DNA from: Fragum whitleyi
Taxonomy: Eukaryota; Mollusca; Bivalvia; Cardiida; Cardiidae
Length of the DNA stretch: 64,000 nucleotides
Direction of reading: 5' to 3'
Assembly: GCA_948146395.1 (NCBI GenBank)
Contig: OX411545.1
Location: forward strand, 23,267,526 to 23,331,525
Numbering within the stretch: position 1 is the first letter of the stretch; every line of letters starts with the position of its first letter. The notes beneath the pieces are model-generated. The model did no database searches, had not been told where the DNA came from, and saw nothing but the letters and a program-made list of their open reading frames with translations. A program made the position numbers and the translations under genes. This document shows positions 49,067-61,404 of the stretch, one piece after another.

Positions 49067-50430
49067 ACAAGAGTTGTCAGCAGACAACGTAGCTCGCCCA
49101 AACTGCTGCTTGTAACAAACAGCACTTGACCTAAGATCTACGTTCAAGGTCAATATTTTTTGTTTATGTCCATGATCTAATATATATCAGTCTGATTTAG
49201 AAATAAGAAAGAAATATAGGGATGAGTGTCTTTTTCACTGCGTTTATTGGGATATAAAGTGCAATTGCCTTAGCACATGGCAAATAACGCCCGTAATGTG
49301 CTAAGGCAATTGCACTTTATAACCCAATAAATGCAGTGAAAAAGACACTCGTCCCTTATAATTGCAATCCTCTTGATCGAAGAAACTATTAAAATACTCG
49401 GCCTAACATTAAAGCTTAAAGTCTACTTTCTGCGCGTCTGGATTACAGGTAATTATGACAAAAAACTTGTTTCTGCCAAGTTAGTCTGTATTTTTAAACG
49501 AACACGGTGTGGTCGGTCTTAGTTGGGTTGCTTGGTGATCTTCGTCGACTCGCTGTTTTCTTAATAGTTTACGTCGGCTCAGAATCAATACTGCATGCTT
49601 GTAATCGTAAATTCTTTCGAAATTGTTTTAATTTATCATAGATTAAATAGCTATCTTGCGTTGATGATCTGGAACTACGTTAATTCCAGTTCCTACAACA
49701 AAGGACTTGCAGATCGAATGTCGGGGGTTTCCCGCAAGACCTATTGCATTTTATTCAGAAATAAAGTGCAATGGAATTCCCCATGTGATGCGATTTAAAC
49801 CAATCAGAATTCTTTATTTTATTGGATTGCAATTATTAAAGGTATAATGGCCATAGGTATAAGCACTCTGAAAATATAAGCAAGGTTAAAGTTTTTTTGG
49901 TAAAGTTTTTATAAGAACATCAAAGGTCAAATTATCAAGGACCTTGGTTACTGGTTAAAGCTTATCACTTGTTGAGTTTGTGTATGAGGTTATGATGTCC
50001 CTACGTAAAAGCTCTCAAAAAATATAAGCAAGGTTAAAGTTTTTGGTTACAGTTTCTAAGTCCATAAAAGGTCAAGGTCAAAATGTCAATGCATGTGGTC
50101 TCTGGTGTAAGCATATCACCTTGTGATTGCATAAATGAAGTTAAGATGTCTCTAGGTAAAACATTCAGAAAATATAGGCAAAGATGAAGGTTTTTGTTTA
50201 AAGTTTTTTTTGGTTAAAGTTTTTTTAAAAGGGTCAAGGTCACTGTCTCAAGGTCATTTTGACATGGGTGCTTGCCGTAAATGAAAGCCTATACCCTAAT
50301 GAGTGTTTATGTAAAATATAAAGCCCCTAGGATTAATATTGATAGAAATAAAAAACTTTAACCTAATGCCGACGCTGACATCTGAGGGTATGACAATAGC
50401 CCTTCAAAGACTTTCGTCCTGGGCGAGCTA
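49067..50430 (+). mobile_element. Helentron-like element, family F, complete
   Basis: ACAAGAG tip (49067-49073), hairpin GTTGTC/GACAAC (49073-49088), subterminal TAGCTCGCCCA (49090-49100) and its perfect inverted partner TGGGCGAGCTA (50420-50430). About three ~150 bp units with AATATAAGCAAGGTTAAAG fill 49850-50240. No clear microsatellite. A palindromic element is inserted at 49220-49355. Confidence 0.75.
49220..49355. mobile_element. Long palindromic MITE inside family F element
   Basis: Arms of about 60 bases (GGGATGAGTGTCTTTTTCAC... and ...GTGAAAAAGACACTCGTCCC) differ at only a few positions and are separated by a 17-base loop. It lies within the Helentron-like element 49067-50430, so it arrived later. 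Confidence 0.7.
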
Positions 50431-50610
50431 AAAAAGGAGAAACAAAAACAATCTTACATTATATATCAATTTATTATCAATAAATTTTGAAAACATAGAC
50501 ATTAATTTGCATACAAATACGATTCATACAAATGAGTTTAAAAAAATTCATGCAGCACCCTAACAATAATGGCAAACAGACAGGTATAGCAATGCAGAAA
50601 CTAGCTTTCT

Positions 50611-50778
50611 ATTAAGGTAGTGGACCTGTAATAGTTCCGTGCAACATTTTGGGACTCACGATCTTTCACAGCGTTAACCAAGGTTTCCTAATGAAATCAC
50701 CAGGAAACCTTTGTTAACACTGTTAAAGATCATGATTTCCAAAATGTTGCGGATCTATTAAGGGTCCACTTTTTTAAA
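50611..50778. repeat. GTAGTGGACC foldback element, best-preserved copy
   Basis: GTAGTGGACCTGTAATAG on the left and CTATTAAGGGTCCACT on the right; AAGGTTTCCTAATGAAATC and CACCAGGAAACCTTTGTTAA form the inner arms. The whole unit can fold on itself. Confidence 0.7.
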
Positions 50779-51252
50779 GCTGATTAACTGAACAACTTCA
50801 AATACAGACCCAATACAAGACAGCAAAATTTTAAACAGGTTTCAATAGACTGAGGAACATTGGATATACCAGAAAACATAGAGCATGTTAATGGCAAACA
50901 TACAGCAAATGTAATTGCTTTGATATAAAGACTTCTTTCCAAATGATGTCTTTTCAATATTTTAAGGTTGTGAAAACAATTGTCTATAAAGAAATCGGTA
51001 AGAATCTGATCAACAAAGATACAATATAGTCACATTAAACAATTTTTGTTGAAATTGAAACCAATTGTAATCCTTTCCAATAATATTTTTCTCATTAGCC
51101 ATCAGTCATCATTGACATACATTCACATGTATAGAATAACTAGGTGACCTCATTTTAGCACCATTTTCCTGTTTTTCCTTGATTCCTGGAAAACAGGAAA
51201 ATGACGCTAAGAAGATGTCATAATGATGAGCACCTTTAATCTCAAGGTTGGG

Positions 51253-51447
51253 TTAACCCTTGCCATGCTGAACCAAAAATATTCCTGCTTTGGCAGGAGG
51301 TACAGGCAAATATCAGCCTGCATATATGTGCAGTCTGATCTTAAGTCTAAACCAACTTTTTGCCATTTTCAAACCAGAATTGTCAATAGGTTTAGTTTTT
51401 CCAATGAAATTTCCAACTGAAATTTATTCAGCATCACAAAGGGTTAA
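51253..51447 (+). mobile_element. TTAA MITE (piggyBac-like), internally shortened
   Basis: TTAACCCTTGCCATGCTGAA on the left, TTCAGCATCACAAAGGGTTAA on the right; ~195 bp against ~250 for the full copies. Confidence 0.65.
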
Positions 51448-51521
51448 ACATACATATAGGATTTGGCATGAGATTATATTCAAGCTGTTTAAACTGACCT
51501 TAACCATGTCTAGAACAGGAC

Positions 51522-51749
51522 TTAACACTTTCCTGTTTTACAAAATTTTGGACCTGTCCAAATTCAAAGGTTTTGCAGACGAAAATTTGAAGTGGATTTA
51601 GTTTGAAAAATAACCATTCAGTAGGGTAGAAAATAGTGTGGAAAAGAAGAAATTGCTTGTCAGAAGCAATTTCTTCTTTTTTCACAATGTTTTCTCAATC
51701 ATAAAATCACAGGCACGTAAAAAGCAGGGATTAAACAGCAAAGGGTTAA
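51522..51749 (-). mobile_element. TTAA MITE, second family
   Basis: Intact TTAA at both ends (51522-51525 and 51746-51749), 228 bp. Related foldback cores without clear ends occur at 7230-7300, 22785-22855 and 60170-60245. Confidence 0.7.
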
Positions 51750-52509
51750 GCAAGCCTTGGCAAGCTTAATAACTTTTCTATTTTTGACTCGGTTAAGATC
51801 AGCTTGTCTCAAACAACAGATTCTTTTTCTCACATAACCATCATTTTTTCGCTTTTAAAAGGGACTAGACTCGTATTTCTTTCAGGTTTATCTGAATGGT
51901 TTATCAGTCTTGATACATACAGAGTATATGATCACCTTGCATAACCTACGTATTGTTACACATACATTTGAACAAAAAAAAGTTAATTTTTAAAATTAAA
52001 CTACATTAAATACAACATTAAACATGAAAACTACAACACATTTTATCATTCTCAATGATTTGTCTTTCACTCCATGCATCTATGATTAAAATAAGCCTTT
52101 AGAACATTTTCAAATAAAGTATTATGTGGCCCCTCACAATTGCACAAGCACACTACATCTGGTGATTGTTTACACCAAGGTTCGACACTAATAGTGTCCA
52201 AGGAACTGCCCGGATAAAGGGAAGGGTGCCAACATTTAAAGTGATTTAATAGGGTTCCTGCAATGTTTTTCAAATGTTTTTTTATGTGCAAGATATTCTT
52301 TCAATCAGAATCCTTTTTTCTCAAGCTCAGGTTCTTAACTTTCTACATGCATTTTTATGAAACAAAGCTGTGAGAGAACACTTTGCTTGAAATTAAGTTC
52401 CAATACATTCTGAAGGCAATTGCTTATTACAGGCTTTAATTTTTTTCAGTAACATTGTCCTTACTGGAGCACCTAACTATGGGTTGATAGTATTTCTCTG
52501 ACCAGATTT

Positions 52510-52926
52510 TCACTTTTTTCAAAGTTTTCACTATATAACATATAGAGAAATGACCTCCACCCATAAAATACATATTTTTCATCTGGTTACAATAATTCTT
52601 TGTAGACTGATAAAGGGCCACTCAAGGATCATTCAAGTGAAATTTGGTTAATAGCCATCAATAAGAATCTGAGAAAAGTCACATATTACCATATTTGGAA
52701 ATTAGCCACGCCCATTTTAGCCTTGTTCTTCATTGGATCAAAATATTTGAACAACTTTGAAAGAGGGTCACCCAAGGATCATTCCTGTGAAGTTTTGTTG
52801 AATTTCATCCAGTAGTTTCTGAAGAAAAGATTTTTAAAGAAAAGTTTACGACCAGATGCACAGACACACGTATGGACGCATTATGGACACATCACCATGT
52901 GGCTTTTTGCCAGTGGAGCTAAAAAA
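52510..52926 (+). mobile_element. Helentron-like element, family D, 5'-truncated
   Basis: Two decayed ~165-bp units lead to CAGACACACGTATGGACG and the 3' hairpin CCATGTGGC/GCCAGTGG, ending GGAGCTAAAA. No 5' end was found. Confidence 0.6.
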
Positions 52927-53555
52927 TAACCATACAATAGAACATATCTGACTCATCACAAGAAAAGGGACCTGCTAGGTTGTACATAAAAAGCCATTCC
53001 TAGTCAGACTGCTTGAATTGCACAGACTAACTAGGGTTTTAAAACTTTTTGCACTTACCAAGTTATGTGAAACTAGAATCTACCTTTTTTGAAATACAAC
53101 TTCTGGTTGGCCTATACATATATATTATTCCTTATTCATTAACTGCAGAATATACATTTCTTTTAACTGAATGACAAATAAAATTTATATACCAGTATCT
53201 AGAGATTCAAAGAAACTGCAGTTCATTCTTTTTACTTGAATACTGTCTTTATGGTAAGGGTTAAAGAAAATAAGTCAAAAATATTTTCTTAAGCATTTCT
53301 ATCCGCACAAATTTGAAAATCATCGTGTAAGTTGAAATAAATTCAACTTACAGATCACATTTTAAATGATTTGAGAAATCTATATTAGCTATGCTTCCAT
53401 TTATTGAAAAAGTCCAATTAAATGAAGGTGGCAGAAAGTTTAATGTTCTTCAATGCTAACAAATCATTCCAAATTAAACCAAAAACAATTCTTTTTTTTT
53501 TTTATCAATAAACTCTTTTCCTAAGCAGTCCATACATGAATGATATCATTGACAA

Positions 53556-54190
53556 ACAAGAGCACCACTTACACTCCACTGTTGAGTGCTTGATGGTAGA
53601 TAAAAATTTGAGTCGAAAAAGGGCCATAATTTGTACAAAATACATCTAAAGTTATCTTCCTTAATCTTCTGTTTGTGAACATGAGTGCAAAGTTTCAAGT
53701 GAATGCCAGTAGAACCAGAAATATCACAAAATGTCAATGTATTTGCACGAAAACGAAGCCGAATCTAAAGCAATACTTTGGGCTTTCATCATAATTGAAA
53801 TGATTGATTAAATGGAGTTTAACACCGCTTTTAACATTTTTTCAGTTGTATTGTAGCAGCTGGAGCACCTAACAATGGTTTCCTGGTATTTCTCTCACCA
53901 GTACAACCACCACATCCTCTCCTAGCCTCCAGCTGCTATCTCACATAGGTCTACGATTATCAACCCATTGGTGAGAGACAAATAGTCTGAAAGAATGAGT
54001 GCCGCCGTCTGGGATCGAACCTGGGACCTCTAGATTGACAGTCCCACATGCTACTAACTGCGCTATGACGGCGTGCCAAGTTTCAAGTGAATGTCTTCAG
54101 TAGAACCAGAAATATCACAAAATGTCAAAGTATTTGCACGTAAACGATGCTTAGTCCAAGGCAATACTTTGGGCTTTCATAGAAAACAGC
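53556..54190 (+). mobile_element. Helentron-like element, family I, split by a SINE
   Basis: ACAAGAG tip at 53556-53562, then GCACCACTTACACTCCACTG and units containing AAGTTTCAAGTGAATG before (53691) and after (54079) the - strand SINE at 53806-54072. The 3' end may be near CAGAGCTAAAT (~54190). Confidence 0.45.
53806..54072 (-). mobile_element. Full-length tRNA-derived SINE
   Basis: On the - strand the head (54072 to 54001) has a B box GGTTCGATCCC (+ strand 54011-54021), an A-box-like TAGCGCAGTTAGTAGCATG, and paired ends GCCGTC/GACGGC, then the same body and tail as the SINE at 471-618. This copy shows that the others are truncated forms of a tRNA-headed family. The body with its conserved 3' domain suggests one of the widespread metazoan SINE superfamilies (inference). 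Confidence 0.75.
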
Positions 54191-54202
54191 AGAGCTAAAT
54201 AT

Positions 54203-54345
54203 ATTTATCCTTATCATGCTGAACCCAGAATATTTCTGCCTTGGCAGGAGCTATAGACAAACATTAGCCTGCACCAATGTGCAGTCTGATCTTTGTCTAT
54301 ACCATCTGCTTTTCCTTTTTGGGAACCAGAAATGTTAAGAATTTT
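54203..54345 (+). mobile_element. TTAA MITE fragment
   Basis: CCTTATCATGCTGAACCC and the TGCACCAATGTGCAG core match the left half of the family; the right half is missing. Confidence 0.5.
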
Positions 54346-55198
54346 AATTGTTCTAAATGAAAACGACTCATATATAGTGCATCAGGTGCTTTGAGCACTT
54401 TGATTTTGTAACAATTTTGACAAGATTTTTTATTCTGCATGTCAAGGCAAGACATTGAAAATGCATCTATCACACAAAATGCATCTACAGTTAAACTTGC
54501 TGAAGCGACCACGCCTATCAAACGACCATTTTCATTAAGCCACCTGTTTCAAACTCCCCTCCTTTAAATCAAAATATCTGAAAACGTTGGTATAGTTGGT
54601 CCAAAAATTATTGAAAATCAATCCTTTGTTGTTAAAACTCACCAATATGGTCTCAATGAGACGATTCTATTGAGTTTTAACAACATAAGATTATTGGGAA
54701 TTTCGAAATAATATGCATATTCAATCAAAAAGTATGTATCTTATTTGTAAACAAAATGTGTATTAAGTGACCATTTTCTTTAATGACCGTTTTTTGGTGG
54801 TCCCATTAGTGGTTGTTTATAAAAAGTTTTACTGTATAACTATCTCCCTTGATAGAAAGGTTGATCTTTTGATAATGAAAATGTGTGCAAAGTTTTAAGT
54901 AAATACCTCTAGAGATATAAAAAAAATCCAAGTTTTTGCATGACAATTACAAAGCCGCCAAGGTTATAGCAATACCTCTGACTTTCTCCAAAAACAGCCA
55001 GCTAATAATATGCTAAAGTTACTTCTATATATTGTGAAAATACCCTGTCAAAAGAACTTTATACATGTTTGATAATTTTGTTTGCTTTTGTACATAATTA
55101 TACAAGCTTTTGATAAATAAATGCAAATGTTGGTAAAATGTGTGTCCTATCCAATTAGAAACACCACCATACGAAATTTCAAATACACTAATAATTTA

Positions 55199-56500
55199 AC
55201 AAGTGCATGTCGTATTGCGATGCAATACAGGAGTCCCCCACCGGATAACAAAAAAACCTCTCTTATAATATATCTCCTACTTACTAGATCTATAACTGTA
55301 AAAGTTTTAAGTTGCTAGCACTTATAGTTTAGGAGATATGATCCGGACAAGAATGTAAGACTAAAAATAACAAAGGGCAATAACTCAAAAAGTGGACATG
55401 GCAGAGTCCTTGATAAGACCTATAAGTGTACAAAGTATGAAGTTGCTAGCACTTATGGTTTAGGAGATATGATCCGGACAAAAATGTAAAGGTAAAAACA
55501 ACAAAGAGCAATAACTCAAAACGTGGGCGTGGCAGAATAACAGTTCTTGAATATGACACTTGTCCTCAATAAGATCTATAAGTGTACAAAGTTTGAAGTT
55601 GCTAGCACTTATAGTTTAGGAGATATGATCCAGACAAGAATGTAAGGGTAGGAAAACAAAGGGCAATAACTCAAAAAGTGGGTGTGGCAGAGTTATGGAT
55701 CTTGAACATGACACTTCGCCTCAATGAGATCTATAAGTGTACAAAGTTTGAAGTTGCTAGCACACATAGTTTAGGAGATATGTTTGGGACAAGAATGTAA
55801 GGGTAAAAACAACAAAGGACAATTACTCAAAAAGTAGGCGTGGCAGAGTAACAGTTCTTGAACATGACACTTCTCCTAAATGAGATCTATAGATGTACAA
55901 AGTTTGAAGTTGCTAGCACTTATAATTTAGGAGATTCGATCCGGACAAGAATGTAAGGGTAAAAACAACAAAGGGCAATAACTCAAAAAGTGGGTGTGGC
56001 AGAGTTATGGATCTTGAACATGACACTTTGCCTCAATGAGATCTATAAGTGTACAAAGTTTGAAGTTGCTAGCACACATAGTTTAGGAGATATGTTTGGG
56101 ACAAGAATGTAAGGGTAAAAACAACAAAGGGCAATAACTCAAAAAGTGGGTGTGGCAGAGTAACGGTTCTTGAACATGACCCTTCTCCTCAATGAGATCT
56201 ATAAGTGTACAAAGTTTGAAGTTGCTAGCACACATAGTTTAGGAGACATGTTCCGGACAAGAATGTAAGGGTAAAAACAACAAAGGGCAATGACTCAAAA
56301 AGTGGGCGTGGCAGAATAACGGTTCTTGAACATGACACTTCTCCTCAATAAGATCTATAAGTGTACCAAGTTTGAAGTTGCTAGCACATATGGTTTAGAA
56401 GATATAGCCCAGACAAAAGCGTGACGGACAGACGGACGGACAGACGGACGGAATCGAGCAAACCTATAGTCCCCATTCCGGTAACCGGTGGGGGACTAAT
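55199..56500 (+). mobile_element. Helentron-like ('pearl'-type) element, family A, complete, 8 tandem units
   Basis: 5' end: ACAAG (55199-55203), hairpin GTATTGC-GAT-GCAATAC (55212-55228), subterminal AGTCCCCCACCGG (55232-55244). Interior: 8 units; TATAAGTGTACAAAG-type starts lie at 55291, 55421, 55577, 55732, 55888, 56044, 56200 and 56356, a period of about 156 bp apart from the first. Then microsatellite GACGGACAGACGGACGGAC (~56423-56452). 3' end: hairpin AGTCCCC...GGGGACT with inner CCGG-TAA-CCGG; CCGGTGGGGGACT (56485-56497) is the exact inverted partner of the 5' repeat. Confidence 0.85.
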
Positions 56501-56781
56501 AATGTTGTCAATAAAGACCAAGGTATTGAAGTCATAATTGATTTAGATGTGATTCAATTGGAATCAATCTAACATATTAAACATCTTGGTGGCATATCTA
56601 ACAAAGATGAAACAAACAGGCCCTCATATTTTGAAGAGGTAGAATTTCTTTCCAAAAGTAACAAAGTACAAACAAAAATGTACCTACTTTTTGAACACAT
56701 AGCAAATCATCTTTCCATATATTCAGCAATTTTTTTTTGTGTATAACCATATTTGAAATAATTATTATCATATAAATGTAA

Positions 56782-57080
56782 ACAAGAGATGTTTGTAAAA
56801 CATTTATGCCCCCTCCCCCATAAGGGCAGGTCAACGACGTATTCTTTGTCAATCAACAAAGGGCAATAATTCAAAAAATATAATCAGTATAGTTATGGCT
56901 CTTAAGCACTACACTTCTCTTCTACGACATCTATCCACTTGTGAAGATTCATGATTCTAGCTTGCTTACATTTTGAGATATGCTCCAGACAAAAAAGCAG
57001 TCTACAGACGGACAGACAGATGGATCAACTGACAATTGCTATGCAATAAACCCCCTCTTCTTCTGGGGGGGAGGGTTTAA
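56782..57080 (+). mobile_element. Helentron-like element, family E, single unit
   Basis: ACAAGAG (56782-56788), hairpin ATGTTT-GTA-AAACAT (56789-56803), TATGCCCCC, one body unit, microsatellite GACGGACAGACAGATGGA (~57007-57024) and a degenerate 3' hairpin CCCCCTCTTC...GGGGGGAGGG. Confidence 0.7.
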
Positions 57081-57406
57081 ATATTTTGATAACACACATG
57101 AGAAGACAGCAGAGGATCCAGACATTCTGTAAAAGGGGTTCTAACACATAAACAGGGTAGTTCGTTTTCCTAGTATAACTAGACTTAAATTGAATTTCAC
57201 GATGAAAATGAAACAATCAAGTTGCAGAGTGGGATTTGTTTGAAACCCAGAATCCCTCTGGATCCCCCACTGGAAGAAAGAAAAGCAACAAATTATGTGT
57301 AACAAGTGAAATAAAGCTCAAACAATTAGCAATTTTTTAGCACTATTTTAGTATTATTTCAAGTACACCGTAGTATTGAGTTACTCCTGAAGAGATGTAT
57401 AGCTTT

Positions 57407-57830
57407 CTTTCTTTAATGCTTTTTGGTGGTTTATCACAATATAATGGTAGATTATCACTTGATAATCTCACTGCAAAAGCAGTGAAATTATCAAAAACTT
57501 ATACCCTGCTTTTGTTCATTTCATCCTATCTGACATCATCTAAGTGGGGCAAAATAAGTGACGTCACAATGAACGTTACATAGCAATCACATGCAAAATG
57601 AGGCGCTTTACAAAAATATGTCCTAGAAATTTCACATTTTGTCTCATTTTTGCATATAAGAAATAGAAAAATTGTTTGTTTTCGAGTAAGATCAATTAAT
57701 ATTTCATTTCTTGAACAACAAAAACTACATTTTCACTCGTGACTCTGCCACTCGTGAAAATATAGCTTTTGTTGTTCACTCAATGAAATATAGATCGATC
57801 TTACACTGAAACAAACGATTATCCTCTATA
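57407..57830. mobile_element. MITE with AACAACAAAAGCTATA foldback
   Basis: Second long copy of the family at 6467-6880. Shorter copies of the foldback alone occur at about 4062-4130, 39560-39595 (start only) and 58490-58565. Confidence 0.65.
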
Positions 57831-59761
57831 TATCAGGGCCCTAGATTATAATTTTTTTCTCATGCTCAACCTAAATTTCAATAGTATAAGCATTAATTCT
57901 GTTTGAATAATATAACAAAACGGTGAAAATGAAAGATATTTTGAATATCTTGTCATAAATATCATCTTATTAATATTAACTTTGTTTGTTTATACATTTA
58001 TTTAAATTCTAAATTTGAGATAACTCTCCATTGAGCATGAAAAAAGTTTTATGATATCAGTCAAGATTGCACAAGGAAAAGTTTGATGTCACAAAGCTTA
58101 ACCAACAGCTGTAAGATTTTGTAATTAACACATCTTTTTTTTTTGTACTAGTCACAATTGAACAAAAACCATAGCCAAACATAAATGAACACATTTGCCA
58201 TTATTTTACATATTGTGTAAAAAATATTAATCTAATTCAGTCTGAGTTACTCATTATTTTTTTACCTAACTTAAGACAGAGCTGCACTACATCTTTACCC
58301 TTGTCATGCTGAATTTAAACATGCCCTGGGTTAAGGATGACAAAACAGTGTAAACTGTTTGTCAGTTTTACCCCACTTAAAACGCAAATGTAAGTTCAAA
58401 ATAGGGCATAAATGGCAAAATGCCTGCACCATTTTGTCATACTGAACACAGAGCTAGATAAATTGCATATAATTACTCGATATTTCATTTTTGAGAACAG
58501 CAAAGGCAAAGGCTATATTTTCATTTGTGGCTTGAAAATATAGTTTTTGTTGTTCACTCAATGAAATATAAATCAATCTTACACTGAAACAAACAATTAT
58601 CCTCTAAATCATGGTAAATATGATTCAGGAAATTTTGATAGGTCAGCGCAAAACTATCTTTAGTGCAAATATATCTATAGGCTCTTACAAAAGTTTTGCA
58701 CAAATCTATCAATTTGTGTCTTAACTAAAACAACAACAAATGATCTTTCTGGCTTATGTCTAGAAGTTGCCAGAGTTTCACAAAGCCACGGCAATTTTGA
58801 TTGAGAAACAAAATTTCATTTCAGGGCCTGCAATTATAAAACGTTTCTCATTCTCAACTTAAATTTTTCTCAAACTTAGAATCTTAAACTGTATAAGCAT
58901 ATAAGATGAAATTGATAGGTAGTTCTTAATAACAACTTTTAATATTATCGTTTACATTCATACATTTATTACAGTATTATTACAGAAGGTTTAATCCCAA
59001 TTTGGACTTTGAGTAAATTCTGATTTGAGAATGAGAAGTTTTATAACCTTGGGTCCTGATCTATCAAACTCCATGTCGTGGTTACATGTTGAAATAGTAC
59101 CCAAGTACAGGGCTTGGTAATAAGTTCACATATTTTTTTTCTTTTTTCAAAATATTTTCAATGAATCTCTATTTCTACTTTTAAACAAGCTCTAGTGGAA
59201 GAGATTTCAATTTGAAAACCTAAAATTTCATAACTGGTGAATTTAACCCAATATTTGAGGGCTTTATGCAACACAGTTGTAAGTGATTTCACGAAAATAG
59301 ACATTTAAAACAGTTTTGGGTTAAGACCTCCCAATATTTTTCATACTCAAGACTTTTCTGGCTAGTAAAAACACCATAGGGGTTTAGACAAATACAACAG
59401 TTTTTTTTTCTTCTCTTTTTTCTACAATGCTTTCATTCTTTCTATTTCTTTAGTAAATCAAAAATACAGGATTTTTTCATTTTAGATTAAAAATAATCAT
59501 TCACTAACTTCAACACAAGACTCCACATCATGTTTCAACAATTTCACAAGAGTAAGATCAACCTGTTCATCTGCATGGATTGATCTTGGTCTCCACTTTG
59601 CACTTAGTAGTAAGCTACTGACTCAACTTTCTTTCAAAAGGATAGAGGGACATAATTTTGACAAACTTTTGAAATAAAGAGTATTTTACACAGTGAATCA
59701 GCATTTCCTACACTGTTCTTTTGTGATGTTGTATTTCTATAGAAAATCGAGGAAATCAAGG

Positions 59762-59828
59762 GGTCAAATCAAAACTATTGTAAGTGCCTATAAAATTATA
59801 GACACTTACAAATGTTTTGCATTGACTC
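59762..59828. repeat. Short stem-loop element
   Basis: GTCAAATCAAAACTATTGTA and TACAAATGTTTTGCATTGAC arms around TGCCTATAAAATTATAGACA. Confidence 0.55.
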
Positions 59829-59916
59829 ATAAAAATGTTCTTAATTCAGTGCATTGAAAATCAAGCTACTCAATGTCTGTACACAATGCATACATGAGAT
59901 TATTGTAAAATTTTGG

Positions 59917-59990
59917 ATCGCTCAGCATGAAACAGTTGTAACTGCCTATAAACATGTAGAGAGTTACAACAGTTTTGCCCTGAGCAATCA
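59917..59990. repeat. Short stem-loop element
   Basis: GCTCAGCATGAAACAGTTGT and TACAACAGTTTTGCCCTGAGC arms. Only about 90 bases after the previous copy. Confidence 0.6.
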
Positions 59991-60839
59991 ATTTAATGTC
60001 TTGCACAGGCTAATACAATTACATTGTGTAAATTACCAGGATTTGACTCTAACTACCACGTCATCAGTCTGATTGACCCAATGTTTTTAATTTTTACAAG
60101 TCTTTCTAATAATAATGGGTTGTCCATTGAATTTTTATATACTTTAAGCAATTTTAAAGAGAAGGTTCTAAGAAAAACACTGTTGGAACAGAAGAGTTTG
60201 CTTGTGGCAAGCAATATTTCTTCTTTTTCCACTTGCTTTTCTAAGAATAATGGAAAACGAGGTAACTATTTTTCGAAACTGGACAGATTGAAATAATACG
60301 GCCATCAAGTTCAACTTTAGATCTGAAAGACCTGCATCATGGCAGCTACCACAAGTCACCCAAAAATCCACAAGTCTGAGAGGACTGGTGTTAGTGTTGA
60401 TCCCTGATTACAAATTCTAGTAGGATTTCTGTTTGACACTTTACGCTGAGATCAAGAAAAACATTCTCTAGCAAGCTTAAAACATCCTTAACCAGCCACA
60501 CTCATTAAAACATCATTCAACTTAATCATACTCGAAGTTAAAACCATTAAAAACACCTAGCTTTCAGACAAAGATAAACAGAGAGTACAAATAAATCACA
60601 ATATATCACATCCGGGAACCTTTCTGTTGTAAAACCTGAAATTAAATTAAATTTCATTTAAGAGATGAGGATATTTTTTATTAATTCATGGAGGTTTTCA
60701 ACAAATTTATCACACTTAAGTATTATTTCCTTTATCATATTCATATGTAGGGATTACAATTTTACCTCTTTGCTTATCCATAAACTGTGGATAGACCTCT
60801 AGTTTCATAACTCAATGAATTCAACAAAAAACCCACCTA

Positions 60840-61055
60840 AGAGAGCAACGCTTGGCTTCAGGTGCTGGATAATGCAAAAAATCTAAGTCGCAAAAGAGAC
60901 ATAAGTCTTGTGATTGTGAACACACATGCCAAGTTTCATGGAGATATCTTCAATAACAACAGAGTTATGACCAAGATTAAAGTTTGTCCCATCCAGCCAA
61001 CACTTACAATGCCAGGGTGATCACAATACCCAGGGTTTTCTCAAAAAACAGCCAA
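60840..61055 (+). mobile_element. Possible family I element, decayed
   Basis: AACGCTTGGCTTCAGGTGCTGG near the left end and AAAACAGCCAAGAT near the right end give a weak inverted pair GCTTGGCT/AGCCAAG. The body resembles 12394-12625. Confidence 0.35.
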
Positions 61056-61404
61056 GATAACAATATGTTCTCTTGATTAATTATCATTTAATGGCATACA
61101 TCAGTATGTGCAAATATTTACTTATTTCAGGATGCTTTTTTCTTCTTTTTTTTTTTTTAATTATTTTTTGCATTCAAAGTGAAGTCTAGCAGTTTAAAAT
61201 TTTGGTTATATAAGTATGATTAATATATAAAGCCAATTAAATTGCTAGTTTTTGACAGACAAAGATAACAAGATGTGTTTGTAATAGGTGAATGCAATGG
61301 GCAAAACTAATCAAATTTTGAAACAGTGTACAGTTTAGATATATGACCATGATAAATTAATAGCTGAAAGGATTATACCTGAAATGGTTTTGAAGATATA
61401 GAAA

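Noticed and set aside
54001..54072. A genuine tRNA gene on the - strand
   Set aside because: A and B boxes are present, but the anticodon arm does not fold well and the sequence continues into a SINE body shared with other copies.
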